This document shows, piece after piece, positions 24,305-36,234 of a stretch of 64,000 nt of DNA. Below the pieces are notes generated by a model. The model saw only the letters and a list, made by a program, of their open reading frames with translations. It did not search any database and was not told the origin of the DNA. Within the stretch, counting starts at the first letter, position 1. Every line of letters begins with the position of its first letter. Made by a program: the position numbers and the translations under genes. The DNA is from Cavia porcellus (taxonomy: Eukaryota; Chordata; Mammalia; Rodentia; Caviidae): assembly GCF_034190915.1 (NCBI RefSeq), contig NW_026947490.1:65275494-65339493 (forward strand), read 5' to 3'.

Positions 24305-24680
24305 AATTGTGGCTATATAACCAGATTAATTGTCCTGAAGTATGGCTTTGATACTGCTGTTATCCTACTATGATGTTTAAATATTTTTTCATTGCCTACA
24401 AGGTGAAATATAAATTATTTCCAGTTCATAATCCGATTTAAGTTCACCCAACACCACCCAGTACTGCAGCAGATGCCTCCATGTTCCTTTCCCTCTCCCA
24501 CATGCCTGCTATAATCATAATGTAGCCTCCCACGCAATTTTGGACTCTATTTCTCTTAGGATGATCTCTCAAATCTTCCTACTGTTGATAGGTAATTTCT
24601 TACCATGATCAGAAAAATTGCAGTCTCTCTGTGGCTTTGTGGTTTGGCCAAAGCCTTCATACATTTCAGGCTCTCACCTT
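24305..24680. other. No gene seen; possible L2-like old repeat
   Basis: Mixed DNA with weak similarity to L2-type phrases (ttgcctacaaggtgaaat). No functional content is claimed. Confidence 0.25.
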
Positions 24681-25393
24681 TATTTATTTTTATTTTAAAG
24701 AGAAAAAAATAGAACAAAGCAGATCAGAACAAAACAATGCAATCACAGGATTTCAAAACAAGACAACAGGAAATCAACAGTGGTTACCATAATGTCTCTT
24801 GTTTTCTTCAAAATAGGTGTTCATATCTTTACACACAATGAATTCCAACAAGACAAAAATGGTATAAAACCATTCAAAATGAAAGAATGAAAGCATTTCA
24901 GGTCTTCAAGAGAAGACAATAGGAAAATTAACAATGACTACTGTAATGTGTCTTGTTCTCTTCTAAATAGCTTTCCATATCTTCATGTATGTTGAAATTA
25001 ATACAAAACAGACTAAAACCACTCTGAACAAGGAATAAAAGCATTACTGGACTTCACAACAAGATGATAGGAAATCAGCAATGGTTACCATAAATGTCGT
25101 GTTTTCTTCAAAGTGGCTGTTCATATCATCACATGCAATAAAATCAGTTCTTACAAACTCTTTGGGACAAGTTCTAGGCATATATAAGCCTATATATGTA
25201 CATCTATCCTTTCTGTATTAGAAGGAAGAACAAAACAAAAAACAGACAAGAATCACAAGAAACAAAAGAGACAAATAACAATAACAAAGATCCCAAAACA
25301 ATGAAAATACAGGCTTTCAAAACAAGGTGATAGGAACAAAACTAAGGTTGTTACTTTGCGTAGTTATCTTCAAAAGAGTTACTCAGACTACAG

Positions 25394-25477
25394 GCAAAAC
25401 TGATCTAGTTCTATAAATGTTAACTATTTTGTTCTGCAAAACTGATCTAGTTCTATAAATGTTAACTATTTTGTTCT
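25394..25477 (+). repeat. Exact 42-bp tandem duplication
   Basis: Positions 25394-25435 and 25436-25477 are identical. The unit starts gcaaaactgatctagttcta and ends ctattttgttct. It lies inside the 3' UTR of the minus-strand L1. Zero divergence in an otherwise diverged element suggests a recent slippage or repair event. Confidence 0.95.
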
Positions 25478-25737
25478 GAGAACTAATAAAATTAGTAGCA
25501 CAATCATCTTAACTATCTTAAGTGTATATATACAAGTTTATATTTTTTTCTTTTCCCTTCTTTCTTTTTTCCTTTTCCCTGAGTTATTTTTTCCCCTCTG
25601 AGCAATTTATTATCCTTTCACAATATTTATGGAAGATTTTGTATCTTATTTACTTTTTCAGTTTCTTATATTAGGGAGATAATATGGTATTTACACATGT
25701 GAGTTTGATTTATTTCACTTATGAGTATGGTCTGAAG

Positions 25738-26196
25738 TTACATCCATTTACTTATAAAAGCCTCAATGTGATCCTTCTTTACAGCTGAGTAGTACTCTAT
25801 TGTATAAAAATACCACAACTTTTTTATCCATTGCTCAGTTGATGGACACTTAGGCTGTTTCCAAGATTTGGCTATTACAAATTGTGCTATTATAAACATG
25901 GGTGCACATATATCGCTGTGATATGATGGTTTCAATTCTTCTGGGAATATGCCCAGAAGTGGAATAGCTGGGTTAAATGGCTTTTTGAGGAACCTCCAGA
26001 CTGACCTCCACAGTGATTGCACCAGTCTGCACTCCCACCAACAGTGTACAAGAGTTCCTTTTTCCCTGCAGCCTCTCCAGCATTTGTCATTGGTGGTTTT
26101 CTTTATCCTGGCCATTCTTTCTGGAATGAGACAGAATCTCAGTGTGATTTTAATTTGCATTTCTCTAGTAACCAATGAAGTTGAACATTTTTTCAT
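25738..26196 (-). pseudogene. L1 ORF2 C-terminal fragment (cysteine-rich domain)
   Basis: A 152-codon open stretch of L1 ORF2 protein, the reverse transcriptase/endonuclease that mobilises L1. It holds the C-terminal zinc-knuckle-like pattern CWRGC...HCWWEC and the conserved [18 protein letters not shown] block. It ends with a premature TAA after Ser-Lys-Trp-Met; the longer copy at 59.5 kb continues about 28 residues further. All endonuclease and reverse transcriptase catalytic domains are missing because of 5' truncation, so it cannot mobilise anything. Confidence 0.9.
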
Positions 26197-26424
26197 GTAT
26201 TTGTTTGCCTTTGTATTTCTTCAGCTAAGAAGTATATATTCATTTCAAATGCCTATTTTTGGATTGGGTCTTTGAATTTTGGGAGGTCTGATTTTTAAAA
26301 ATTCTTTAAGTGTTCTAGACAGAATTCCTGTGTCTGAGGGATAGTTGACTAAGTTTTTTCCCCCAATTTATGAGTTTTCTTTTCATTCTGTTGGAGATTT
26401 CTTTCGACATGCAGAAACTTTTTA

Positions 26425-26529
26425 TTTATTTATTTAGTCTTTTTCCTTTTTATCGGTACCGGGGATCGAACTCACGACTGCCTGCTTTCGAGGCAGGCGC
26501 TTATGCCGCTGAGCTAAATCCCCAACCCC
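26425..26529 (-). mobile_element. ID-like SINE inserted in L1 ORF2
   Basis: The plus strand reads a TTTA-rich tail, then atcggtaccggggatcgaac, ending tgagctaaatccccaacccc. This is the reverse complement of the SINE at 12755. A 15-bp duplication with one mismatch (tgcagaaa[c/t]ttttta, 26410-26424 and 26530-26544) brackets it. The host L1 reads on across the gap, so the SINE is the younger insertion. A-box and B-box are both visible. Confidence 0.9.
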
Positions 26530-26629
26530 TGCAGAAATTTTTTAATAAGACATGATCCCAGTTATTGATTCTGGGAAGTATTTCCTGTGCAGTTCAATTT
26601 TTGTTCTTGAATTCTCTGTCCGCCTTGGT

Positions 26630-27005
26630 GATATTTGATTTTCTTTCTTTCTTTGCAAAGTCCTTGAAGAACAGCTGTATAAGGACCCTAAGGCTGGATT
26701 GCACTGATTCAGAATCTTCCCAAAGAATTTGGAAGTTTGTCTCAAGACCCAACTCAGAAAATGTTGGCCATTGGTGTTCTGAGGCAGGGCAAGGAGGTGT
26801 AGGGTCAGTTTGTTTGTCTGCCTGTTACCAACACTTCCTCATTTTGCTGTTATTTAGGAAACTACGGTGACAACAGAGAGCTCTCCAATTTGTTGCTCTT
26901 GAGGAGATAGCAACTTTCCCCTCCCATATCCAAGTCTAGTGAGAGTGAGGTCTTTCCCGGAAAGAGGGGCCTGACCTTAGAGATAACAAGGTTAAACAGT
27001 AGCCC
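26630..27005. other. Unique sequence, no gene recognised
   Basis: Non-repetitive spacer between the L1 and the MaLR LTR. Confidence 0.3.
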
Positions 27006-27010
27006 AGGGG

Positions 27011-27435
27011 TATGCAATGGTGTACTTCTAACACATCCCCCAAAGTCTCATGTGAGAAGTGGGACTTGGAAAGGTGATTGGATCATGAGGGCTCCAATTT
27101 CCTTGGTGAGTTAATCCACCCTTGGGTTCATAATTTGATGGCACTATTGGGAGGTGATGGAAACTTAGGAGGTGGACCGAGTTGGAGGGAGAGTGGTGAG
27201 TTAGGGTCCTGAGGACAATAAGTTCCTGGATCCTTCCTTTCTTGGCTCACCATGGGGTAAGCCGCTTTGATCCCTCAGGGTCTTCTGGTATAATTTTTTT
27301 CTCCTCCCCACAGGCCCAGAAGCAATGGGGTCAGTGACCACGGAGCGAAACTTCTGAAGCCGTGGGACTAAATCTTTCCTCCATTAAATGGTCTTTTTCA
27401 GATTTCCTCCTCCGAGTGAATGAAAGCTGACTAGC
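27011..27435 (+). mobile_element. MaLR-type solo LTR (MST/MLT-like)
   Basis: The ordered phrases catcccccaaagtctcatgt, tgattggatcatgagggctc, gttaatccaccc, ggcactattgggaggtgatg, ccacaggcccagaagcaatg and tgaatgaaagctgac follow the LTR of mammalian apparent LTR retrotransposons (ERVL-MaLR). A 5-bp duplication, agggg, flanks the segment (27006-27010 and 27436-27440), as expected for this class. No internal region is attached, so it is a solo LTR. Confidence 0.82.
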
Positions 27436-27440
27436 AGGGG

Positions 27441-28515
27441 TTAACACAGAAGAGCTGAATGGAGATCTTTGCCAAAATCCCCAGCTAGCCTTTTCTTCCA
27501 GAAAAATCTACCTCCAGAGGTTAAGGTACTGAACTGCTTGTAAAATGCTTAGCTCTGGTGCAGAGAAGAAAGGGTGCCAGGCCCCTGAGAGGGCCACGGG
27601 CCTTGAACTGGCCACTGAGGCAATCTACACACACCCTGTGCAGACAAAGAGGCCTTCCTGGGCCCCCACAACCCTGCAAACACCAGCCGTCTGTGCTGGG
27701 GAGGCGCTGACGCCAAGGGTAGCCCAGTGCAGCTCCCGATCACACTGTTGCAGAAGTCCTCTGCTGCGTCCTCGGGTGTGCTGGCCGTGGCCTAGCTGTG
27801 TGCTTCTTAGTGGGCTTCTTAGAAGCTCTGGGCTCCAGGCCTCTCTCAGCTGTGGAATATGCCCTGTACCCCTCCAGTATTTCAGGTTCCCGGATGTTGT
27901 CTCACAGGTCCTCGGGGGTGGCATCAGACAGCATCTCTGATGAGCAGGAAGGCATCTAGCTTTCCTGTTTCTTTATTAGCCAGGATTTACTTGTAGAACC
28001 CCCACACAATAGCTGTTTAAACACAATAGATGTTTCTTTTACTGTGCTGTAAATGTCTGGGTGAAGATACTTTGGGTGGAAAGGTGGCTCTGTGGTTACC
28101 CCAAACCAGGCTCCTACTACCCCTGGGTTTTCTGGGAGACAGTACTGGGCTTTGTGGGCCGGGTGAGCTGTGATTACCACAGCTGTCAGGCCATGTTTGC
28201 AGAGCTGGAGGAGGAAGCAGGAAGCAGGGAGCACCCCATCCTCTAATGGATCTTCCCCCAGATGTGGCTTCATCCCTTCCCTCACAGCCGGCTGATCAGC
28301 AGAGTGGCCTGGCTACAGCACAGGGAACAAATGTTGCCATGGACCCAACTGGAACGTGCTATTGCCTGCGGAGGGCTGAGATTCTGATGTGCCTTTTCAT
28401 CCTGGGTTAGCCTTTAAACTGCAAAATTCTTGCTAATAGTGAATTGAGCAATACGAAGGCAGACAAGAGAAAACCCCGTGCCTGTGAGGGAAATAATGCT
28501 GACAGTTCAGTGTGT
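27441..28515. other. Unique sequence, no gene recognised
   Basis: Overlapping open frames up to 131 codons at 27.54-27.94 kb lie on both strands and have no recognisable domains. I do not call a gene. Confidence 0.35.
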
Positions 28516-28518
28516 GTT

Positions 28519-29277
28519 TGTTATGGATTAAAAACTAGTGGTCAACTTAATGCCAGCTGATTACATCAGCATGGTGTTGAGCATAGATGCTCCACCTGAG
28601 GAAAGCTGGCACATAAATAGAGAAGGAGAAGCTATGCATTGGTGCATTGAGACATTGTGGGTTCTTCTACGAGTAGCTGTTTGAGCTGTTGGTTCTCCTG
28701 GAGAAGCTCTGGTCTTCACCTCGAGCATTGCTTCCTGCCTTTGGAGGAGAAGACATGTGCCGCTTGGTCTCCAGGATGAACTCATCACACTGGCTTCCTG
28801 GCAGGTACTCCACTGTGCTTATGGTCATAGGAGCTCGGGGCCTTCATGTCACTGAGGATGGCTGTGGTGCTTTTCAGGACAGCCCTGGTCTTTGTTGTGA
28901 GTGTGACTTCACGGCTCCAGCATAGTACCCTCATCCCCCCAGCACAGCTCCTTCACCCTGCTGGCATGGACTTCCTAGCTTCCACAGCTGACCTTTGGGC
29001 CTTCCTGGCACTGATCCATAAGACAGACTGGTGTAAGTCCTTGTGGGCTGTAGACCTCCATTTGGACTCGCAGGCATTGTCATGGGCTCTAGGTCTTTAT
29101 TTGGACTCGTAGGACATTGTTGTGGGATTCAGGCCCTTGGCTAAACATTCTATGTCTTTCGTGTTGTGGACAGATTTCCTGCACTTTCTTGTGTTAATTC
29201 TGGTGACCATCATAAATAATATTTTAAACTCCATGTCCTGATTCTAACTGTCCTCCTCACAACTCCTGACCACAACA
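28519..29277 (+). mobile_element. LTR-like repeat, family not recognised, copy 1
   Basis: This 759-bp segment matches, over nearly its full length, the reverse complement of 49140-50031. Shared blocks include tgttatggattaaaaact, gtggtcaacttaa, aagacatg(t/g)gccgcttggt, agctccttcaccctgct and atttcctgcactttcttg. The ends are TGTTATGG...CCACAACA, short inverted repeats of TG...CA type, flanked by gtgtt/gtgtc, a 5-bp duplication with one mismatch. That is the layout of a retroviral-type LTR. No open frame with recognisable domains is present. Confidence 0.7.
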
Positions 29278-29631
29278 GTGTCCCTTCCTGCCTATCTGGA
29301 GGGCCACTCAGTGATTCATAGCTCTCTCTCTGACCACTTTTAGTTGTTTTTTATAAAGTGTGAAATCATTCTATACATAATATTTTCTTATTTATAATAC
29401 ATAATGAACTTTTTATATATAACCATACATGGCTCTAACCTGTCCTATTTTAATAACTGCATAATATCTCATAGATTTCATACTATGAATGGACTGTGTG
29501 TTTGCTCGGTTCTTCACCTGAACAATTGAACATATCTGAATGTTATTTCCTCTTTATTTGACACAATAAATAATTTTGCAATAAATAGCATGCAATATTT
29601 CTTTCTGTAAAACACTAAATTAGAATTTATT

Positions 29632-29712
29632 GGTGCCTGATGTGGCACATTCCTGTAATCCCAGTACTCTGGGGAGGCTGAGGCAGAAGGGGCCAATGCA
29701 GACCCTATGGGC
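29632..29712 (+). mobile_element. B1-like SINE, truncated
   Basis: tggtgcctgatgtggcacat, tcctgtaatcccagtactct and gaggctgaggcagaag mark the left half of a 7SL-derived SINE. It breaks off before the B1 tail. Confidence 0.75.
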
Positions 29713-29769
29713 TTATGGGCCACAGACCAGAAATGATGTGCTCAGCCACACAAGTGCATTGTTTTTGTC

Positions 29770-29858
29770 ACTGCTTTTGTGATGCTGGGGATCTGACCCA
29801 AGACCCAGAGCATGCTAGGTTCACACTTTGCCACTGAGCTGCACTCTCAGCCTCTTTA
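29770..29858 (-). mobile_element. tRNA-derived SINE remnant
   Basis: The plus strand carries gatgctggggatctgaccca, then agcatgctaggttcaca and ttgccactgagctgcactct, the reverse complement of an ID/B4-like head. It is diverged and lies next to the B1 fragment. Confidence 0.65.
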
Positions 29859-29859
29859 A

Positions 29860-32435
29860 AAGGGTCCCAGGTATTGCACAATTCAAACAGAAGGGACTCA
29901 TAGGCACCACCTCAGCCCTGGGGCAGGCTTTTGGAGGATTTGGGCATTAGCTGAGTGTTCATCCCATGATTTCCCAGGGCTGGGCCATGCCAGACAAGGA
30001 AATCAAGGTTGCACAGGAGGCAGGAAGCAGAAATGGATGAGCTCACAGAAGGCCCTGGGAGCTTCCAGGCTGTGGGCTGCGAGCTCTGAACACTGGATGC
30101 TCTTTGAGGTATTTTATTTCTGCCACGCCTTCTCTGCTCTGGTGATTTAAACCCACTGACCCTAGCAACAGTTGCCAAGATCAATAAGCAGCAGACGAAG
30201 CTTGGAGCATGGCTCACCTCCTTTTGAGGATGGTCTTGGGGGAGACACAGTGAGCCCCACAGGATGTTCCCTGGAGGGGGAGGGCAGGTCGAGGTAGGGT
30301 CCTCAGAGGATGCTTGGGATTGCTGTACCCCAGTGAAATGAGCAAGACCATTTGTTATCTATAATTAAATTGAGCTAATTTCATTCTGTGACACAGAGCC
30401 AGAGAATTAGGGTTCTCAAAAAATGTTTTTATCTTATATGATTTTGTATAAATGTCATCATGGTACAGCAGGAACAGAAGAAAGGACATTTTTGAGACAT
30501 TCCTGGTCCCCTAAATGGATTGTGTGTGGGTCCTGCAGCATTACAGTCAGTCTCATGCTAAGGCCCCTGGGAGCTGATGTATGTGAAATGCTATGTTTAT
30601 ATATCACTCCGCAGACAGATAGGCAAGAGCTTTCCTAGATAAACTAAGTGAGGGAAGCCAAGATCAGAGGCGCACCAGTCCTGGGGTCCCTGGAAGTCTA
30701 CACACAAACCAGACACAGCCGTTCGTTTTTCCAGGTTTGTCCTGAAAGGGCAAGACGGAGAGAAATGGCCCAAACTCCCAGGCAGGCAGGCTCTCTGGAG
30801 TCACTGTCCACAAGTAGTTTGTGAAATCAGAAAGTCTGCAGGGACTGGAAAAATAAAAAACAAAACAAAAAATCTGTGACCTAAAAACGTCCCCAAACAA
30901 AGACGAAAACAAAAATCAAAGACCTCCCAGTTCTTTTCGAGCTGATGATCTGCGACACAAATCAGACTTAGAACATTTACCACAGGGGTCAACACTTGGA
31001 CAGACGGAATCAATTCTTGCAATGATTTAAGAGGTCAGAGATTCTTAAAAACTGAAAGTGAGGAGGACAGTCTCCTTCCAGGGTGCATAGGACTTTCTGG
31101 ACCTGGTCACGCCTTCCTGCAGCCCTGAGTGTGGACACAGGCAGGGTCCTGCCTCACTGCCTCCCCTTGCTGACCCTCACCTCAGACTCAACCCCTCTAG
31201 AGTCTCTCTCCTCCATCTGACCACACTGGCCTTCTGGCCTGCGTTCTGACGGAGGGAGTTGCTGTCATAGATGCTGAGTGTCCCTGAAGGGCAGGGCCCA
31301 GGCTCCTCACTGGCTCAGCTGGACAGCTCAGTGCTCTGCCCCGCTGCGGCCATTGCTGTGGCTTCTAATGCTTCCATTTCTTGGATTCCTCACCCTCTAG
31401 CTCTCCACTGCAGTGATGACTCACTGCCTCCCCTTGCAGCCAGGGACTTGGAAGGTTCTCTCTACAGTGGTTTTGCTGTGAGGTGAAACCGCTGAGCATC
31501 CAGTGTTTTCCTGCCATGTTAGAAGGCAGAGATCTGCCTTCCTGAGGCCTTTGTAACACTGTGACTGATAACTTCTGCTAGCCTGGGGTTTAGCTACATC
31601 CTCCAGACTTGGTACTGGACCCTGAGAAACAACTTTGCTCTGGAAGAGTAACTTCTAGGCTCTCCTCATTGCAGAGATAAACCTCCTGCTCCTTTTTTGT
31701 GTATGCACTGAGCCCTCCCCAATCCCACTACCGCCTAAGCCTCCACTTTGAACCCCCCAGTAAACCTTTCTGTCTGTCTCCTGTTTTACACAGGCAGATG
31801 CTCCTTCAAATCAGTGGTTAATGTCATCTTGCTCACCTCCCAGACTCTTCCCCCAGCCAGAACTGATAAAAGTGGTCCCACTTCTGTGTTTTCTTTTGGG
31901 AGCCTCTGTACCTCTGCCCGTGAAGCTTTCCCCGTGTCTGCATTAAAGGCCTCCTCCTTTGTCTCCTTCTTATCTCTCCCATTTTCTCTGTGCCACTTCA
32001 TATTGAGTGCCAGAAATCCTCAACGACCATAGCCACTCATGGTGTGTCTGTTTCCAGCTTTGCTGCTGATTGCAACAATGACCTATTGTGGATTCAGATC
32101 CTCAGAATGACAGAGTTCAGTTTCCTAAAGAGGGATCTTAGGTAACCAGGATCAACCACTGCATCCCATTTTGGCAGTCTGTTTTGAATCTCTCCCTGGT
32201 GTGCAGCTCCTGCGACCATGTTAGCTCCTTGTCATGGACTTGTGCATTGGGAAGCCAACTTGTCCTGCCTATGTCCTTGCTCCCCTGGGTGGCCCTAGTC
32301 TGGGCTCAGCCCACTCCCTCTCTGCCAAGTCACCAAGCTACTGGCTTCTCCCGAGTTTCAGTTCATGGAAACACAGTTTTAGGACCAGAAGGGATGCCAG
32401 GGAGTGGATTATGTCTCTGTCATGCTGTATGGTTC
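29860..32435. other. Unique sequence, no gene recognised
   Basis: Mixed-composition DNA with no recognisable exon. Open frames up to 101 codons overlap on both strands and show no domain. Confidence 0.35.
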
Positions 32436-32439
32436 CTCT

Positions 32440-32560
32440 CATCTATATTTTCTCATTTCATCATAAGGGTCATTTTTCACCCCACTGGGATATAGAGGAG
32501 GATGCTGAGGCTTTGAGGGTGTAAGTGGCTTGTTGAAGGTCCCATGTGACTCTACTCCAT
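32440..32560 (-). mobile_element. MIR fragment (ancient)
   Basis: On the plus strand, gatatagaggaggatgctga and ggctttgagggtgtaagtgg, followed by cttgttgaaggtcccatgtg, correspond to the reverse complement of the MIR core (gaaactgaggc, agtgacttgcccaaggtc). Confidence 0.65.
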
Positions 32561-32564
32561 ACAT

Positions 32565-35095
32565 CTTTGAGTGTTCAGACCCCAGAGACTTCTTGTCCTC
32601 CTGCTCCTCCGGCAGCCCTGGCCTCTGGGGCCAGTTAGTTTTCATGGACTAAGTGATTCTTGGGCCAGCCTTGGCCATTCTAGTGGGTGGGCACCAGGTA
32701 CCTTAGTGCTCTGTGGCCAGAACAGGGTCAAGAATGCACACCAGGAGTCCCCGTCCTGGCTGGAGAGTCAGTATTGAAGTCTTCGCTTAAATGTCCACTA
32801 GGGAGGTCCCAGGCAGAGTGGGCTCAAGCACAGATGATCTAAAACCCCACATTGTCATATGTCATCCATAGCAAGCTGGAAATCTGTTGCAGCACAAGTG
32901 AAGGCCCTGTGGCTGGTAACTCAGTAATGACTCTCTTCCCAGTGGTTCTTTTGGCCTTGCCTAAAGGCCCAGTGATCCAGGTTCTCAGAAATCCTTGCAT
33001 ACAGAGACTTTGTGCAGCTACCGCCTGCAGGACGTGAGCTCACCCTCTTGCATTTTACAAGTCTGAGGATGCCCCAGGGCCAGGCTGCTATAGGAATTTC
33101 TAAGGGGACAAGGACATTTCTTGGGATACTCTAGTTGCGTGTTTACAAACCCAAGGTCAAGGGAAGGTCACTTGTCACTCCAAGCTAGATCACAATGGAC
33201 CGCCTGCTACTTTTGATACAGATTGGGTTTAACTTTAAGGGGTCATCTCAGCCATGCCTTTGCCTTTCAGTTGGCAACCGATAAACCACTGCAAACAGAG
33301 GAGAGTCTGGATTACTCTGAAAGGCCTGTTTAGTACAGAGGCCCTTTCATCTTTGGACACAGATGAAAGACCTTGGTGTGTGGTGCTTGTTCCTGAGACT
33401 GTTGGGACCTGGCACCTAGTGGAAGAAGCAGGGATTAGGCACAGCCTGGGTGTGTGAAGTTTCCAGAGGGCACAGGATGGGTGGCTAAGAGAGCTGGGCC
33501 TAGTGGGGGAGAAGCAACTGAGGAATGAGGCGGCTTTGTGGAGAGGAGGAAGTGGTGGTAGTGGTGGAGGTGGGGGTGTTCTGGGCCAAGCAAGAAAACC
33601 TTTGGCTGGAGGCTTCAGAATCTATGGAAGGCCAGATAGGAAAGCCAATGGGGGTTCGGCCATGTGTGAGGGCTTGTGCTTCATCTGAGGGCCTGGAGGA
33701 CCTCCTATTCAGTTCAAGCCAGGCAGTGAAGTTTTTGAGCTCTTGATCCCAAGGACAATGATGATAGTTTTGCCTCAGATTTTGCAGAGCTCTGAAGCAC
33801 AAAGGAGAAAAGAGGCAGGCCACCTCCGCTTTATCCCCAAGCCAAGGGTTTCTAAGCACTAGTGTTTCCCCTGAGGATAAGTTAGTGTTTTGTTTTGATT
33901 TTGTTTTGAGCCAAGTGCTGTGGTCTAGAAGGCAAGGTATTGTCCTAGGGTTATTCTATCAAGGAGACCCTTTTAAAATATGCACCAATCAGAGATTCAC
34001 TCATATTAATGGGTTTTGATAGCAGTATTGGGAGCCTGGCTATCACCAGTGGCCTCAGGAAAGATGTAGAGGCTATGACCAGTTTCACAGAGTCCAGAGG
34101 CTCAGTTTAGGCCAGGGAAGCAAACTCCCTTATGCATAGGTGGAAAGAACTAAAAGATTTAATGCTTTCAGATGCCTAAGAGGCCTCTCCTCTCTGTTCA
34201 GTCAGACTCCTCCCTGACTAAGCCATGCTCCTGTGATCATGAAATAACAGGCTCAGCTTGGTTTGTGGTTCCTCTCCCTGATAGATTAAGTCCTAGAAGA
34301 GATTGTTCTCCAGCCTCGTAAGAGTTTGTAGCTTGGTGTAGAAGAGCTTGCATGAGACTTTCCAAGACGAGGTTCTGGAATACTGAGTTTAGAAAAGACC
34401 TTAGAGTGCTGGATACTCAAGGGAAGCCAAAGGAAGAACAGAAATAAGATGCTGTATCCTCCCTTTGCTTCAGTTTGTCTGGATTTGCTGATGCTCAACT
34501 TTCCAAGGTCATTCTGCAGGGACAGCAGTGAGGCAACAGGATGATATCCCCGAGAGCTTACTATGCCTGTGGCCTGGTTTGTAATCACCCAGGAGTACCA
34601 AGCTCCAAAGAGACCATTCAGAGATCCCTCAGTTTAGGGCTCTGGTGTGCTGTGAATGTTCTTTATTAATTTGGTTGTTTTCTGGAGAATTCATGCTCTC
34701 TTTGGTGGTAATCCAACCTCTTGAGTTGGCCCCTGGCAGCTTGACTGACTCAGGAGGTGGCAGGATGAATGCTTGCCTTGAGAAATAGCTCCGATGCCTC
34801 TGAGGTGAGACAGGAGGTGGGGGTCCCTGTAGGACACTTAAACAACACAGTAGCAGAGAGCGACAGAGATGAAGAGAAGGGTGTGTCTGTGCCTTTTAGG
34901 GAGTGAGTTAAAAGTGGATAAGGGATGAGGGAAGCCAAGTATTCACCACAATCCTGGAAGATGCTCCAGGAACTGAGCTCAGCTAGGGCAGAGATGGACA
35001 CTGGTCATGGAGTGAAGATGTGCTGGAGACGTGCCGGAGACACTCTTGAGCCCTCAGAGTCTGGCCTTTGTTCAAGCCTGATTCTCTCTCCTACT
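32565..35095. other. Unique sequence, no gene recognised
   Basis: A GTG/GGT-rich stretch at about 33545-33580 produces Val/Gly- or Thr-rich spurious frames. No coding exon is identified. Confidence 0.35.
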
Positions 35096-35099
35096 ATGA

Positions 35100-36230
35100 T
35101 GTAGTCACATATGTAAACTGGCCACAGTTATGGGAGTTTTGACATAATGTGTACAGTTGGGTAAACATCATCTCAATGAAGATTTGAACATTTCACCCCC
35201 AATTCCCTACCCATCAGATCTCCCCAGCCCCTGCTTTCCTCACCATCAGTTTCTGGGTTTTGCCTCTGTCAGTTTGTCTCTTCAGAATGTCATGTGCACT
35301 AAGTTGTGAGCTTTTGAGTCTGGCCTCTTTCAGGTTCGCTTCATTTATGTTGTTCCTTGTTCTTGTCAGTTAGTAACTCACTGCATGGGTAAATCATAGT
35401 CTGTCTTTTCCGCCACTAAGACATGCTTGGGCTGTCTTCAGTTTGGAGCAGTTATGAGTAAAACTGCTAGAAACAGTTGCATACAGGTTTTCTGAGAGAA
35501 CACAGGTTTTTCTTTCCTTTGGGTGAATACCTAGGAGGGAGCTCACCAGGTTTTAGGCGAGTGATGTTTAACTTTGTAAGAAGCAGCTGTGGGGATTCCA
35601 GCTTGGCTGCCCCCAGGCACTCAGAGCAGCGAGCGTTCTGGGTGCTTCCTTCTTGCTCCCCATCTTCACCAGCACTTGGTGGTGTTACATTTTCCCTCTC
35701 TGTTCTAACTTGTTTTCCCATCTTTGTCATGGCTTTAATTTGCATTTTCCTGTTGATGAATGATATTAAGAATATTTTTATACACTCATTTTCCACCTAT
35801 GCATGTTCTTAGATATTTGTTTAAACTGACACATTGTAAAAATTGGGGTGTCTTGTGAATTTTGAGATTTTAAAATAATTTCTCTATAAATCCTTCACCA
35901 GATATATGATTTGCAAATATTTTCTCTCCATTGTGGCTTATCTTTTTGTTTTCTTTGTTATGTTTTTTTGCAGAGCAAAAATTTTAATTTTGGTAAAGCC
36001 CAATCTAGCCATTTTTGTTTTCCAGTTTTTAAATTTTGGTCTATGCCAAGGCCACAAAATATTGCAACTGTATTTTTTAATGGAAGTTTATAGTTTACAG
36101 TTTTCATACAAGACCCTGGTTTATCTTTACAAAGTACTTAACAATTATTTAGTAAAGATGGAGAGAAACCAATTTTCTTTTAGCAAAAATAATCTACAGT
36201 AGCAATCATTTAAAAAGTAGATAGGCCAGA
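35100..36230 (-). mobile_element. Ancient L1M 3' region
   Basis: Plus-strand phrases gttatgagtaaaactgctag, gtgaatacctaggagggagc, caccagcacttggtg, ttaatttgcattttcctgtt, tcaccagatatatgatttgc and aattttggtaaagcccaatc are the reverse complement of the ORF2 C-terminus of old mammalian L1M elements. It is heavily diverged with no open frame. Confidence 0.85.
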
Positions 36231-36234
36231 TAGT

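Larger units (their letters stand above)
24685..26625 (-). mobile_element. 5'-truncated L1: 3' UTR and ORF2 C-terminus
   Basis: On the minus strand the element starts within ORF2 at about 26625, passes the ORF2 C-terminus and runs through a long 3' UTR to an A-rich end (T-rich on the plus strand) near 24685. The 3' UTR shows ~150-bp units whose shared ggttaccata/tgactactg motif lies near 24781, 24935 and 25082. The L1 is split by a tRNA-derived SINE at 26425-26529. The terminal module found after the units in the 55.4-kb and 58.3-kb copies is not evident here. Confidence 0.88.

Noticed and set aside
27545..27940. 131-codon plus-strand frame with antisense frames of similar length
   Set aside because: Cys/Ser/Leu/Pro-rich composition typical of GC-rich non-coding DNA; no similarity recognised.
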